From positions 1 to 48,615 of the forward strand of contig DUPP01000085.1 in assembly GCA_012838265.1 (NCBI GenBank): a stretch of DNA of 48,615 nt, given 5' to 3'. This document shows, piece by piece, positions 16,244-23,613 of the stretch (positions within the stretch are counted from its first letter, which is position 1; each line of letters opens with the position of its first letter). This DNA comes from Clostridiales bacterium. GTDB lineage: Bacteria; Bacillota; Clostridia; Peptostreptococcales; Anaerovoracaceae. A program made the translations under genes and the position numbers. The notes under the pieces are model-generated. The model saw only the letters and a list, made by a program, of their open reading frames with translations, did not search any database and was not told the DNA's origin.

Positions 16244-16915
16244 CTAAAATGTCAGGATTGACAGGTAATATCCCATTACCCCGGTTGCCATAAGCAACCC
16301 AACTGCAACTAGCAGTCCGCCTGAAATTATATTGATTATACGGTAATTTTTCTTAATAAATTCAAAAGTGGTTTTCAACTGATCTATTAAAATAGCACTA
16401 ATTATAAAAGGAATCCCAAGTCCTAAGGAAAAACATGTAAGCATCAATATCCCTTTCACGCTGTCCCCGCTTGAAGCCGCAAGCATCAAAGCTGAGCCTA
16501 AAAAAGTACTGACACAGGGAGTCCAGCTAACTGAAAACACTAGCCCGAAAGTTGCAGATGATAAAAAGCCTGCTTTAATCGTTTTTGTACCAACATGTCT
16601 TTGTTTATTAATGAACGACAGCTTTATAATACCCAAAAAGTTAAGTCCAAAAACAATAACTATAACTCCTGCGATCAAATTCACTACAGCACTATATTCT
16701 TTTAAAAGACTTCCTAACGTACCCGCAAATGCTCCAAGTGTAACAAATACGATCGAAAAGCCAATTACAAACCCCAAAGCATTTTTTATCACCGATCTAT
16801 TTGGTACGCTGCTTTCTTGACCTGCAAAATATGAAATAAAAATAGGCAGCATGGGAAGCATGCAGGGCGAGATAAACGTGATGATGCCTTCTAATAAAGA
16901 TATGAGGTATTCCAT
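16244..16915 (-). CDS. ccdA: CcdA-type membrane electron carrier
   Basis: 223 residues with six hydrophobic segments. The paired Cys of the CcdA/DsbD family are visible: TFISPCMLPMLP near residue 18 and SWTPCVSTFLG near residue 128. The protein passes electrons from cytosolic thioredoxin through the membrane to extracytoplasmic thioredoxins such as the adjacent TlpA-like protein. It is the first gene of the pair. The ribosome binding site is weak (GGG 11-13 bases before the ATG). Confidence 0.9.
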   Translation of the reverse strand: MEYLISLLEGIITFISPCMLPMLPIFISYFAGQESSVPNRSVIKNALGFVIGFSIVFVTLGAFAGTLGSLLKEYSAVVNLIAGVIVIVFGLNFLGIIKLSFINKQRHVGTKTIKAGFLSSATFGLVFSVSWTPCVSTFLGSALMLAASSGDSVKGILMLTCFSLGLGIPFIISAILIDQLKTTFEFIKKNYRIINIISGGLLVAVGLLMATGVMGYYLSILTF

Positions 16916-16950
16916 AATTACACAAACCCATTATACTAAAAATTGTTTCT

Positions 16951-16979
16951 ATTATAGCGGAAAACTCCCCCTTACGCAA
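16951..16979 (-). promoter_or_regulatory. Promoter of ccdA-tlpA
   Basis: Minus strand: TTGCGT (16979-16974), 17 bases, TATAAT (16956-16951). The -10 box is perfect and the -35 box moderate. The gap 16916-17228 otherwise holds only the terminator at 17156-17181 and AT-rich sequence. Confidence 0.55.
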
Positions 16980-17155
16980 TCCTTGGGAAGTCATGTGTGA
17001 TAAACATATGATAATGACATTATGATATCAATTTATGAAAATGTCACCATGTAATTAACTTGAGATAATGTCCTTATGTATACTATCGAGTAAACATTCG
17101 CTGTGTAAATTAATTTATTAAATAGGATATGAAACAGGTTATTATATAACAACAA

Positions 17156-17181
17156 AAAAAGGAAGATGATGCTTCCTCTTT
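17156..17181 (-). terminator. Terminator of the small coiled-coil protein gene
   Basis: Minus strand AAAGAGGAAG / CTTCCTTTTT around CATCAT, continuing into a T-run. It lies about 48 bases after the stop at 17229. Confidence 0.65.
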
Positions 17182-17228
17182 GTGAGTCTCTATTTTTACT
17201 CTTTTTCTTTTTTATTTATGCCCTAACT

Positions 17229-17375
17229 CTAAATTGTCTGCTCAATTTCCTGTTGAAGCTCTGCAATACCTTCTGTCCATCGTTTGATTGCATTTTTATC
17301 ATTTTTCTTTTGTGCCTTCTTGAGTGCCTGCTTGTACGACAATAACTTGAATTGCATTATTCGTCGCTTTTCCAT
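17229..17375 (-). CDS. Small basic helical protein, unknown
   Basis: 48 residues from ATG 17375: MEKRRIMQFKLLSYKQALKK, then AIKRWTEGIAELQQEIEQTI. It is very rich in Lys, Gln and Glu, with heptad-like spacing that suggests a single helix or short coiled coil. The case for a real gene is the excellent ribosome binding site AAGGAGGTGA six bases before the ATG and a terminator soon after the stop. I do not recognise a family. Confidence 0.7.
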   Translation of the reverse strand: MEKRRIMQFKLLSYKQALKKAQKKNDKNAIKRWTEGIAELQQEIEQTI

Positions 17376-17498
17376 GATGTCACCTCCTTGTACTAGTATT
17401 TAGTATACCACATTTTCGTGATTTATACAAATACCGGAAGGAATGTTGATAAAAAGGGCGAATAAGCAAGTTAAGGATAAAAAATTTGGTCGCTTCCT

Positions 17499-18014
17499 TT
17501 ATTTTTTCTGCCATTTATTATAAAGCACAAGGTCTTCGATTTTTTTCCGTTCTCTCGGATAACCTTCGTCTGCCCGATATCCAATCGGTACCATGGCGAA
17601 AACCTTATAGTCCTCAGGAATCTCAAGTATTCGTTTAACTTCATCTGCTCTGAAAGCTCCAAGCCAGCACATTCCCAAACCGAGCTCCTCTGCCTGAAGC
17701 AGCATGAAGGACAGAACTATTGAACAATCGATTGGCCTAACAGGTTCACCGCATAGCATTGTGCGTTCGTTATTATAGCACATTACCAACACAACCGGAG
17801 CTTGGCTTAAAAAGTCTCTCCCATCATATGCAGTGGCTAACTCTTTTTTTAGCCTATCATCTGTCACAAGGACCATTTTAAAATCCTGTTCCACCCTGGC
17901 GCCTGGTGCTAAGCGCCCTGCTTCCAAAAGCTGAAAAAGTTTCTCTTCTTCAATAGGCTTTGGTAGAAAACTTCGTGCGCTTCTTCTAGACCTAATTGCT
18001 TCACTAACATTCAT
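17499..18014 (-). CDS. Nitroreductase-family FMN oxidoreductase
   Basis: 171 residues from ATG 18014. SEAIRSRRSARSFLPKPIEEE is the FMN-binding N-terminal signature of the nitroreductase family, followed by APGARVEQDF, APVVLVMC and LGLGMCWLGAF, and a C-terminal MVPIGYRADEGYPRERK. It would reduce small electrophiles with NAD(P)H as a dimer; the true substrate is unknown. The frame is open for nine more codons upstream, but GGAGG eight bases before 18014 fixes the start. It is a single gene. Confidence 0.88.
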   Translation of the reverse strand: MNVSEAIRSRRSARSFLPKPIEEEKLFQLLEAGRLAPGARVEQDFKMVLVTDDRLKKELATAYDGRDFLSQAPVVLVMCYNNERTMLCGEPVRPIDCSIVLSFMLLQAEELGLGMCWLGAFRADEVKRILEIPEDYKVFAMVPIGYRADEGYPRERKKIEDLVLYNKWQKK

Positions 18015-18127
18015 TTTTATATCCTCCTTTATTACAAGCATTAATCGTGGGGTAAGCTAGCTAGATAATACTATTGTAACCCATATTTTGTGTTATTTCA
18101 TTATTCTTTATTTTTATACAAAATTCA

Positions 18128-18151
18128 AAGTCCGCCTAATTTGACGGACTT
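18128..18151 (-). terminator. Terminator-like hairpin after the GRE operon
   Basis: AAGTCCG / CGGACTT, 7 bp around a 10-base loop, 39 bases beyond the aldehyde dehydrogenase stop. The tail on the minus strand (TGAATTTTG) is only moderately T-rich. Confidence 0.55.
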
Positions 18152-18189
18152 ATATGCAAGCAATGCTAAAGCATCGGACAGAATGTACT

Positions 18190-19557
18190 TTATCCCCATA
18201 CCTCTTCATCACTCGGAATATGGGCATCCTTTATAAAGTAGGCAATTCTGGAAACATTCATAAGATGTTTATAGTCCAGATTTTCAGATATTGAGTTATT
18301 TCCCCACGAGCCGCAGCCAAGGGTGTTGGTGGGTGCTAAGTTATTATTATAGCTTCCGGCGCCGGCTATTGCACAAACCTGATTTACTACGAATCTGGAA
18401 ACACAGAGTTCTTCTGCAACATACTCAATATGCTGCTTATCATTTGAATGGACGGATACGGTGTGTCCCTTACCTTCCCTTTCAAGATTTGCTCTGGCAA
18501 TTTCCACAGCATTTTCAAACTTATCATACTTATATGCACTAAGACAAGGACACATTTTCTCTTTTGCAAGTACCTCCTTCATACCAAAGTCAGTAACCTC
18601 AAGCACAATTATTTTAGTATCATCAGGAATATCTACCCCGGCAAGCCCCGCAATTTTTTGAGCTGACTGACCTATAACATGCTTATTGATAATAGCATTT
18701 TCATCGAACAATGTTTTTCTAAATTTATCAACCAGGTCTGCATCTCTCACAATGAAAGCTTTGTTTGCTGAAAAAATATCCATAATCTCATCATAATCTT
18801 CTTCTGGACATATAACTGATTGATCAGCTGTACAGAGTATGCCGTTATCAAATACTCTTCCTGCAATAATCTTAGGAATCGTTTCAGCATAATCGATGCC
18901 CCTATCAAGAATAGTCTGTACATTACCTGTTCCAACCCCTAATGCCGGTTTTCCGGAACTATAAACAGCTTTGACCATTCCCATACCTCCTGTTGCAATT
19001 ACGACATCAACAGACTTCATTAAAGCTGTTGTAACCTCGAGGCTAGGCTTAGGTATGACCTGAATCAAGTCTTCTGGGCATCCAATTTTCTTTAGTTCAG
19101 CCCTCATAAGTTCTGCAGCCATGCTGGAACAACCCTTTGCCCTTGGGTGCGGTGCTAGAATTATTGCATTACCGCACTTCAATGAAAACATAGAATTGCT
19201 CATCGTTGTGACTACTGGATTAGTGGTAGGTGTTATTGCTCCTACAACTCCCATAGGTTTTGCAACCAAGGTTATACCGGTATCTTCATTTCTCTCCAAA
19301 ATGCCTCTGGATTTCTTTCCAATCAGATGGTTCAAAATCAGTTTTGGTTTATTTGTATGTTTGGAAATTTTATCAGGAACATTTCCCATTCCCGTTTCAT
19401 TAACTGCAAATTCGGCAAGCGGTACTGCATTGTCAACAATAACTCGTGCAATAACCTTTACTGCTTCGTCAACTTCTTCCTGGCTCTTCTTCTCAAATAT
19501 AGCCTGAGCTGCTCTTGCCCTTTGTATATATTCATTAATTAAGTTTTGCACTTCCAT
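18190..19557 (-). CDS. CoA-acylating aldehyde dehydrogenase (EutE-like)
   Basis: 455 residues, an aldehyde dehydrogenase fold without the general-base Glu region of the non-acylating type. The nucleophile is C242 in GILCTADQS. PMGVVGAITPTTNPVVTTMSN and GVGTGNVQ are typical of acylating enzymes of the EutE, AdhE N-terminal and sulfoacetaldehyde dehydrogenase groups. It should convert an aldehyde plus CoA and NAD(P)+ to an acyl-CoA. It is the last gene of the GRE operon, 17 bases after the activase, with GGGGGA before the ATG, so its likely substrate is the aldehyde released by the GRE. No microcompartment-targeting peptide or shell genes are seen. Confidence 0.9.
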   Translation of the reverse strand: MEVQNLINEYIQRARAAQAIFEKKSQEEVDEAVKVIARVIVDNAVPLAEFAVNETGMGNVPDKISKHTNKPKLILNHLIGKKSRGILERNEDTGITLVAKPMGVVGAITPTTNPVVTTMSNSMFSLKCGNAIILAPHPRAKGCSSMAAELMRAELKKIGCPEDLIQVIPKPSLEVTTALMKSVDVVIATGGMGMVKAVYSSGKPALGVGTGNVQTILDRGIDYAETIPKIIAGRVFDNGILCTADQSVICPEEDYDEIMDIFSANKAFIVRDADLVDKFRKTLFDENAIINKHVIGQSAQKIAGLAGVDIPDDTKIIVLEVTDFGMKEVLAKEKMCPCLSAYKYDKFENAVEIARANLEREGKGHTVSVHSNDKQHIEYVAEELCVSRFVVNQVCAIAGAGSYNNNLAPTNTLGCGSWGNNSISENLDYKHLMNVSRIAYFIKDAHIPSDEEVWG

Positions 19558-19574
19558 TTACAGTTTCCCCCATT

Positions 19575-20531
19575 TTATGTTTCAATTTCTCCTCCTCCAA
19601 TGCTGACCCTGTTATTCGGGGCATTTTCAGAAGTCAAATCTTTTATTCGCTTAAGGATTGGTGATCTAACATCCATCATATCCATTTTTTCCAGCTCGTA
19701 GTCTTCACCTATCATCGCATATTTGGATTCACCCAAGTTATGATATGGCAGTAGGTTCACCTCCGGATTGCCTGGTAGGTCATTAATAAATTTTGCAATT
19801 TCTATAGTCGTTTCATCGTCATCATTTATTCCTGCAATAATTGGTCTTCTTATTATGATTTTGGGAGTTTCGTTCTCTACTGACATTTGGCACAACCTCT
19901 TAATATTATCGAGAATCAATTCATTAGAAACACCTGTATATTTCATATGTTTTTTATTGTCTAAGAGTTTTATATCAACAAAAATAAGGTCACAGTATTC
20001 TGCCAGGACTTTTAGTTGTTCCCACGACCCATATGCAGATGTTTCGATTGCTGTATTCATAAACAAACATCCACGGCATTTTTTTAATAGTTCAACTGCC
20101 TTTTCATGTTGCAGCAACACTTCCCCGCCAGAAAGAGTGATTCCTCCTTTCGATCTTCTGTAAAAAGCTGAATCTTTTTTGATTCTCTCATATAGTTCGT
20201 CTACCGAGACCTTTTCCCCTATGATTTTTCTAGCTTTAGTCGGACATACGTCGACGCATTTTCCACAGGCATTGCATTTACTGAAATCTACATCAATCTT
20301 ATCATCTTTTAATTGATTGCATTCCATCGGACATATTTTTACACAGGCTTCACATCGTGTACATTTATTATTATTAAATGCCAATTGCGGTTTTGCCACG
20401 AATCCGAAAGGATTACTGCACCACTTACAGCGTAATGGACACCCTTTAAAAAAAATTATAGTTCTAATTCCAGGTCCATCTTCATTACGGTAATGACCTA
20501 TATCAAAAATGTTGATTTCATTACTCTCCAT
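19575..20531 (-). CDS. Glycyl radical enzyme activase (radical SAM, two extra [4Fe-4S] clusters)
   Basis: 318 residues. CPLRCKWC gives the radical SAM ligands C31, C35 and C38. A ferredoxin-type insert follows with CTRCEACVKICP and CNACGKCVDVCP (C57-C67 and C86-C96), then the SAM-binding GGITLSGGEVLLQ. This architecture belongs to activases of choline lyase, dehydratase and decarboxylase GREs, not of pyruvate formate-lyase, which lack the insert. It should install the glycyl radical on the separate 94-residue subunit encoded immediately upstream (gap 94 bases). AAGGGAAG precedes the ATG at 20531. Confidence 0.93.
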   Translation of the reverse strand: MESNEINIFDIGHYRNEDGPGIRTIIFFKGCPLRCKWCSNPFGFVAKPQLAFNNNKCTRCEACVKICPMECNQLKDDKIDVDFSKCNACGKCVDVCPTKARKIIGEKVSVDELYERIKKDSAFYRRSKGGITLSGGEVLLQHEKAVELLKKCRGCLFMNTAIETSAYGSWEQLKVLAEYCDLIFVDIKLLDNKKHMKYTGVSNELILDNIKRLCQMSVENETPKIIIRRPIIAGINDDDETTIEIAKFINDLPGNPEVNLLPYHNLGESKYAMIGEDYELEKMDMMDVRSPILKRIKDLTSENAPNNRVSIGGGEIET

Positions 20532-20625
20532 GACTTCCCTTCTTTACCTTAAAACACTTTACCTAATCGATCATTCAATAAATAGGCTCTGTTAGCACAG
20601 AGCTTATTTAAATTATTAGGTGTTT

Positions 20626-20910
20626 CTAAAACTTATGTTCAGTTCTATTGATAACATCTTCCTGGCAGCGACGGCTCAAATCAGTCCAATATACACTGTA
20701 TCCTGCAATCCTAACCATAAGCGTGGGATATTTCTCTGGATTATCTAATGCATCAATTAAAACTGCTTTATCCACCGTATTAAACTGTACATGATATATG
20801 CCGTAATCATTCAGCATAGTTCTTACCAGATTGGCAAAATTATTTATCCCTGCAGCTTTATATTCAGGTTCATAATAAGTTGCATCTGGTGTGTTTAGTA
20901 TAGGCATCAT
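20626..20910 (-). CDS. Separate glycyl-radical subunit of a split GRE
   Basis: 94 residues ending in a full glycyl-radical domain: HVQFNTVDKAVLIDALDNPE, then LMVRIAGYSVYWTDLSRR with the radical site at G70, and a C-terminal DVINRTEHKF. In ordinary GREs this segment is the last 70 or so residues of one long chain. Here it has its own ATG with GAAGGGAGA upstream and an added N-terminus of about 18 residues (MMPILNTPDATYYEPEYK) before GINNFANLVRTML. The catalytic subunit ends exactly where this domain would begin. E. coli GrcA (YfiD) is a precedent for a free glycyl-radical domain, but that is a spare part for an intact enzyme; here the large subunit has no such domain. An ATG one codon later is also possible. 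Confidence 0.9.
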   Translation of the reverse strand: MMPILNTPDATYYEPEYKAAGINNFANLVRTMLNDYGIYHVQFNTVDKAVLIDALDNPEKYPTLMVRIAGYSVYWTDLSRRCQEDVINRTEHKF

Positions 20911-20956
20911 AATTCATTCTCCCTTCAACAAGACTATAAATTAGATTTCTACTGCA

Positions 20957-20990
20957 ATTCTGTTAACGGCGCTGAAGCACCGAGCAGAAT
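20957..20990 (-). promoter_or_regulatory. Stable intercistronic hairpin between the two GRE subunit genes
   Basis: Minus strand: outer stem ATTCTG / CAGAAT and inner stem CGGTGC / GCGCCG closed by TTCA. There is no following T-run, so it is unlikely to terminate. It sits in the 120-base gap between the subunit genes and could stabilise or process the message to set the subunit ratio. Confidence 0.5.
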
Positions 20991-21030
20991 ATTAAGAAGG
21001 TTATCTAAAGGTTATCTATATTAAATATAG

Positions 21031-23286
21031 TTACTTCCTGGCAATCAATTCTGAATTACTGATCCACATATTTAAAAGCGTTCCGTTAGTATAGATAGGA
21101 TAGTTGAGTTTTCCATAACTTCTTGCAGCAAAGGTTGGTCCATGGGTATCTGCCTGCTGAGTTGCAGACATAGTATCTGAAAGAGGCTGACCGGCCAGTC
21201 TTCCATTTGGTGTTGCACCTGTCATCGCACCAAAGCCAATATGTGCCTGTACCATCTGTACGGCAGGATCACAATAACTACCGCGGTAATTCTTAAGGCT
21301 TTTGGTAGTGGTTGCAAAGAATGTCCATAGCTCTGCTGCAATATCATCGACATAATCGTCATCATTTCCATATTTGGGGGCAGCTAAAAGCTTGGTCCTG
21401 AGGTCTTCATATCCTTCAAAGTTAGCATCAATCGCTCCTTTTAAATCTTCAATCGTATATGCTTTATCTTCATAAATAACTTTCTTAACAGCTGCTACAG
21501 AATCTACCAATGTTCCAAATCCTACGAGTTGGATAGTTGGACCTACATTACATAGTGCTCCGCCTGATGCGGCATCGATACCTCTCTCTATAGCACCTCT
21601 GGTTAGAAGTGTATAGGTTGGGAGTTGGAATTGCTCTGCAAGGATTTTTTCAGCAATAATAGCATTTTTATGTGCAGCTTTAATCCCCCATTCTATTTGA
21701 TCTTTTACTGCCTTATAAAAGTCCCCAAAGGTTTTATACTGTGATGGGTCCCCTCCGTCGAATGACAAAAGTTCTCCTGCACCATATCCATCTACTCCCT
21801 CAGGCTTAATTCCACGGGTTAGAACGAGAGTAGGTGCATATCCCACATTGATGATACATGAATCCGTATGTCCATACTGATATCCCATAACACCGGGTTC
21901 AACGCATCCTATTGGGGAACCCCATTCAAGTATCTGCTCCATTGTATACGGGCTCTTTCCATATAATCCGCCTGATTTGTTTTCTAGCATACCTATCAAA
22001 GTTTCAACATTAAAGAAAGATGGGTGCCCCATTCCTTCTGCTGCGAGCTTAACGGCCTCGAGCAACAAATCGTCCGGAGTTTTCTGATGCAACAGCAAGC
22101 TGACCGAAGGAGCCGTTGTCTTTACATATCTCATAGCACGCAAGCAGAGATACGATAACTCATTCGATGCATCTCGCCTATTTTTATCCAAGCCGCCGAC
22201 ATCCACATGTGGATACCTGTAATAACCCCCGAAATAATACGCTAAGTCTGTGGATTGAAACCATGGATTGGAAGTGGTTTTAATGTACAGCTCCTCGATA
22301 AATTCCATTGCAAGTTCAGGGGTTAATGTCCCATCCTCAATTCCTTTTTTATAAAATGGATACATATATTGATCAAACCTGCCGTATGTTACTGATGGAC
22401 CAGCACCCTCAATAAACAGCAAACAGAAAACGAGCCAAACCACCTCTATTGCCTCGTAAAAGTTCCGGGGTGGATTCCAAGGTACATGCCTCATGCATTC
22501 TTCCATAGCTAACAATTCACTTTTGCGAATTGGATCACTTTCCTTTTGTGCCATTTCTGCAGCAGTATCTGCATAATTTTCAGCCAATTGCTTTATCCCC
22601 AGCAGAACTTCTATCAAACCCATATAGAATTCTTTTTTGTCAATGCTCGCAGGATCGTTCGGATCCAACTCTTCCAAACACTTTTTTGCTTTTTCATACA
22701 GTCCAACGAAGCCGTGTTCCATAAGATAAGGATAATCCGGTAGAAAATGAGAGCCATGGGATGTTATGTAGTTTACAATATCAGCAAATCCTCCTGCCTG
22801 CATTTTATTTACTTCGTCCTCGGTAAGGTATTGTGCCCATAAACTTGTCAGTGTCTTATCCTTCCAATATGGAATTAGTTCCTCCCGCAGCTCTTTTTTG
22901 TCTGCTTCAGAAATTTGAAAAGGATCATAGGGACGATTCTCCATATTGTCAAGATCGTCCGCCAACCAATGTGCATGCATTTCTATTGCAATTTGAACGC
23001 CTCTGATTCTTGATGCAGGCCAACCTGCCAGTCGTTCATAATCGTAAATTATAGGTTTCATCGTTCTGTAAAGTTCTGCAGAAGCCTTGTACCTTCTTCT
23101 GATTTGAGGCTGTCCCTCCGTCTCCTTATAAACTTTTGTCAATACCCGGGCTCTAAAGATATCGCCATTAGGTCTTTCAGCATGCAGCATGCCGTTTAAC
23201 TCCTGTATCCTTTTAGTGCTTCCTACTTTTGCAATCTTCCCATCACGAATCTCAAGACCCATTTTTGCACCGGCTGATTCTGACAT
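21031..23286 (-). CDS. Catalytic subunit of a split glycyl radical enzyme
   Basis: 751 residues from ATG 23286 (GGGAGG nine bases upstream; a GTG at 23295 overlaps that site). The ten-stranded barrel of the pyruvate formate-lyase superfamily is present, with PWNPPRNFYEAIEVVWLVF, EGAGPSVTYGRFDQYMYPF and the active-site loop GSPIGCVEP holding the thiyl Cys C461 and Glu 463. GCVEP is shared with choline trimethylamine-lyase and the glycerol and propanediol dehydratases, so a dehydratase or C-N lyase is more likely than a decarboxylase or sulfite lyase. The residues after it (GVMGYQYGHTDSC) are not ones I can place. The chain stops after NGTLLNMWISNSELIARK, just before where the glycyl-radical domain belongs; that domain is encoded next. 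Adding the small subunit gives about 845 residues, the usual full length. Confidence 0.92.
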   Translation of the reverse strand: MSESAGAKMGLEIRDGKIAKVGSTKRIQELNGMLHAERPNGDIFRARVLTKVYKETEGQPQIRRRYKASAELYRTMKPIIYDYERLAGWPASRIRGVQIAIEMHAHWLADDLDNMENRPYDPFQISEADKKELREELIPYWKDKTLTSLWAQYLTEDEVNKMQAGGFADIVNYITSHGSHFLPDYPYLMEHGFVGLYEKAKKCLEELDPNDPASIDKKEFYMGLIEVLLGIKQLAENYADTAAEMAQKESDPIRKSELLAMEECMRHVPWNPPRNFYEAIEVVWLVFCLLFIEGAGPSVTYGRFDQYMYPFYKKGIEDGTLTPELAMEFIEELYIKTTSNPWFQSTDLAYYFGGYYRYPHVDVGGLDKNRRDASNELSYLCLRAMRYVKTTAPSVSLLLHQKTPDDLLLEAVKLAAEGMGHPSFFNVETLIGMLENKSGGLYGKSPYTMEQILEWGSPIGCVEPGVMGYQYGHTDSCIINVGYAPTLVLTRGIKPEGVDGYGAGELLSFDGGDPSQYKTFGDFYKAVKDQIEWGIKAAHKNAIIAEKILAEQFQLPTYTLLTRGAIERGIDAASGGALCNVGPTIQLVGFGTLVDSVAAVKKVIYEDKAYTIEDLKGAIDANFEGYEDLRTKLLAAPKYGNDDDYVDDIAAELWTFFATTTKSLKNYRGSYCDPAVQMVQAHIGFGAMTGATPNGRLAGQPLSDTMSATQQADTHGPTFAARSYGKLNYPIYTNGTLLNMWISNSELIARK

Positions 23287-23392
23287 GATATGCACCTCCC
23301 ATTTGATTAAAATATGGCTATTAAGTCAAGTAAGCTTAGAATAAACCATCATAATTAATAATACATATACTTATACTCATTATTATTTAGGA

Positions 23393-23407
23393 GCAAATTT
23401 TATGCCA
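23393..23407 (-). promoter_or_regulatory. Sigma-54 promoter of the GRE operon
   Basis: Minus strand TGGCAT-AAAAT-TTGCT (the -24 GG and -12 GC elements in the required spacing), 107 bases before the GRE start. The same TGGCAT-N5-TTGCT stands before the MFS gene and the alcohol dehydrogenase gene. Confidence 0.82.
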
Positions 23408-23516
23408 TGAAATCATATCCTATAATCCATGCTTTAAGGTGACAATAATTTTAGTGCCTTCATAAAAATATTTTTTTTCGACATGATGATTCTGGATTGA
23501 TTAGGGGAATAAAACA

Positions 23517-23534
23517 TGTTACCTTTTTGCAACA
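23517..23534. promoter_or_regulatory. Candidate activator site upstream of the GRE promoter
   Basis: Inverted half-sites TGTTAC-N6-GCAACA, about 110 bases upstream of the -24 element. It resembles TGTTGT-N5-GCAACA upstream of the alcohol dehydrogenase promoter (31078-31095). The 23287-23613 gap holds this site, the sigma-54 promoter and the start region of the divergent activator gene. Confidence 0.4.
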
Positions 23535-23613
23535 CTTGTAGAGCTATTGCTACTAACCATTCATTTTAAAATGATGGAGAATTTTACGGTTAAAATTATA
23601 GGGGGGGCTCAAG

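Noticed and set aside
16797-16994. 65-codon minus-strand frame overlapping the ccdA start
   Set aside because: It overlaps the clear ccdA coding sequence and promoter in another frame and has no family resemblance.
20910-21031. Recent frameshift as the reason for the split GRE
   Set aside because: No other frame continues the protein across the 120 bases; the gap has stops, a hairpin and a ribosome binding site, and the small protein has a new N-terminus.
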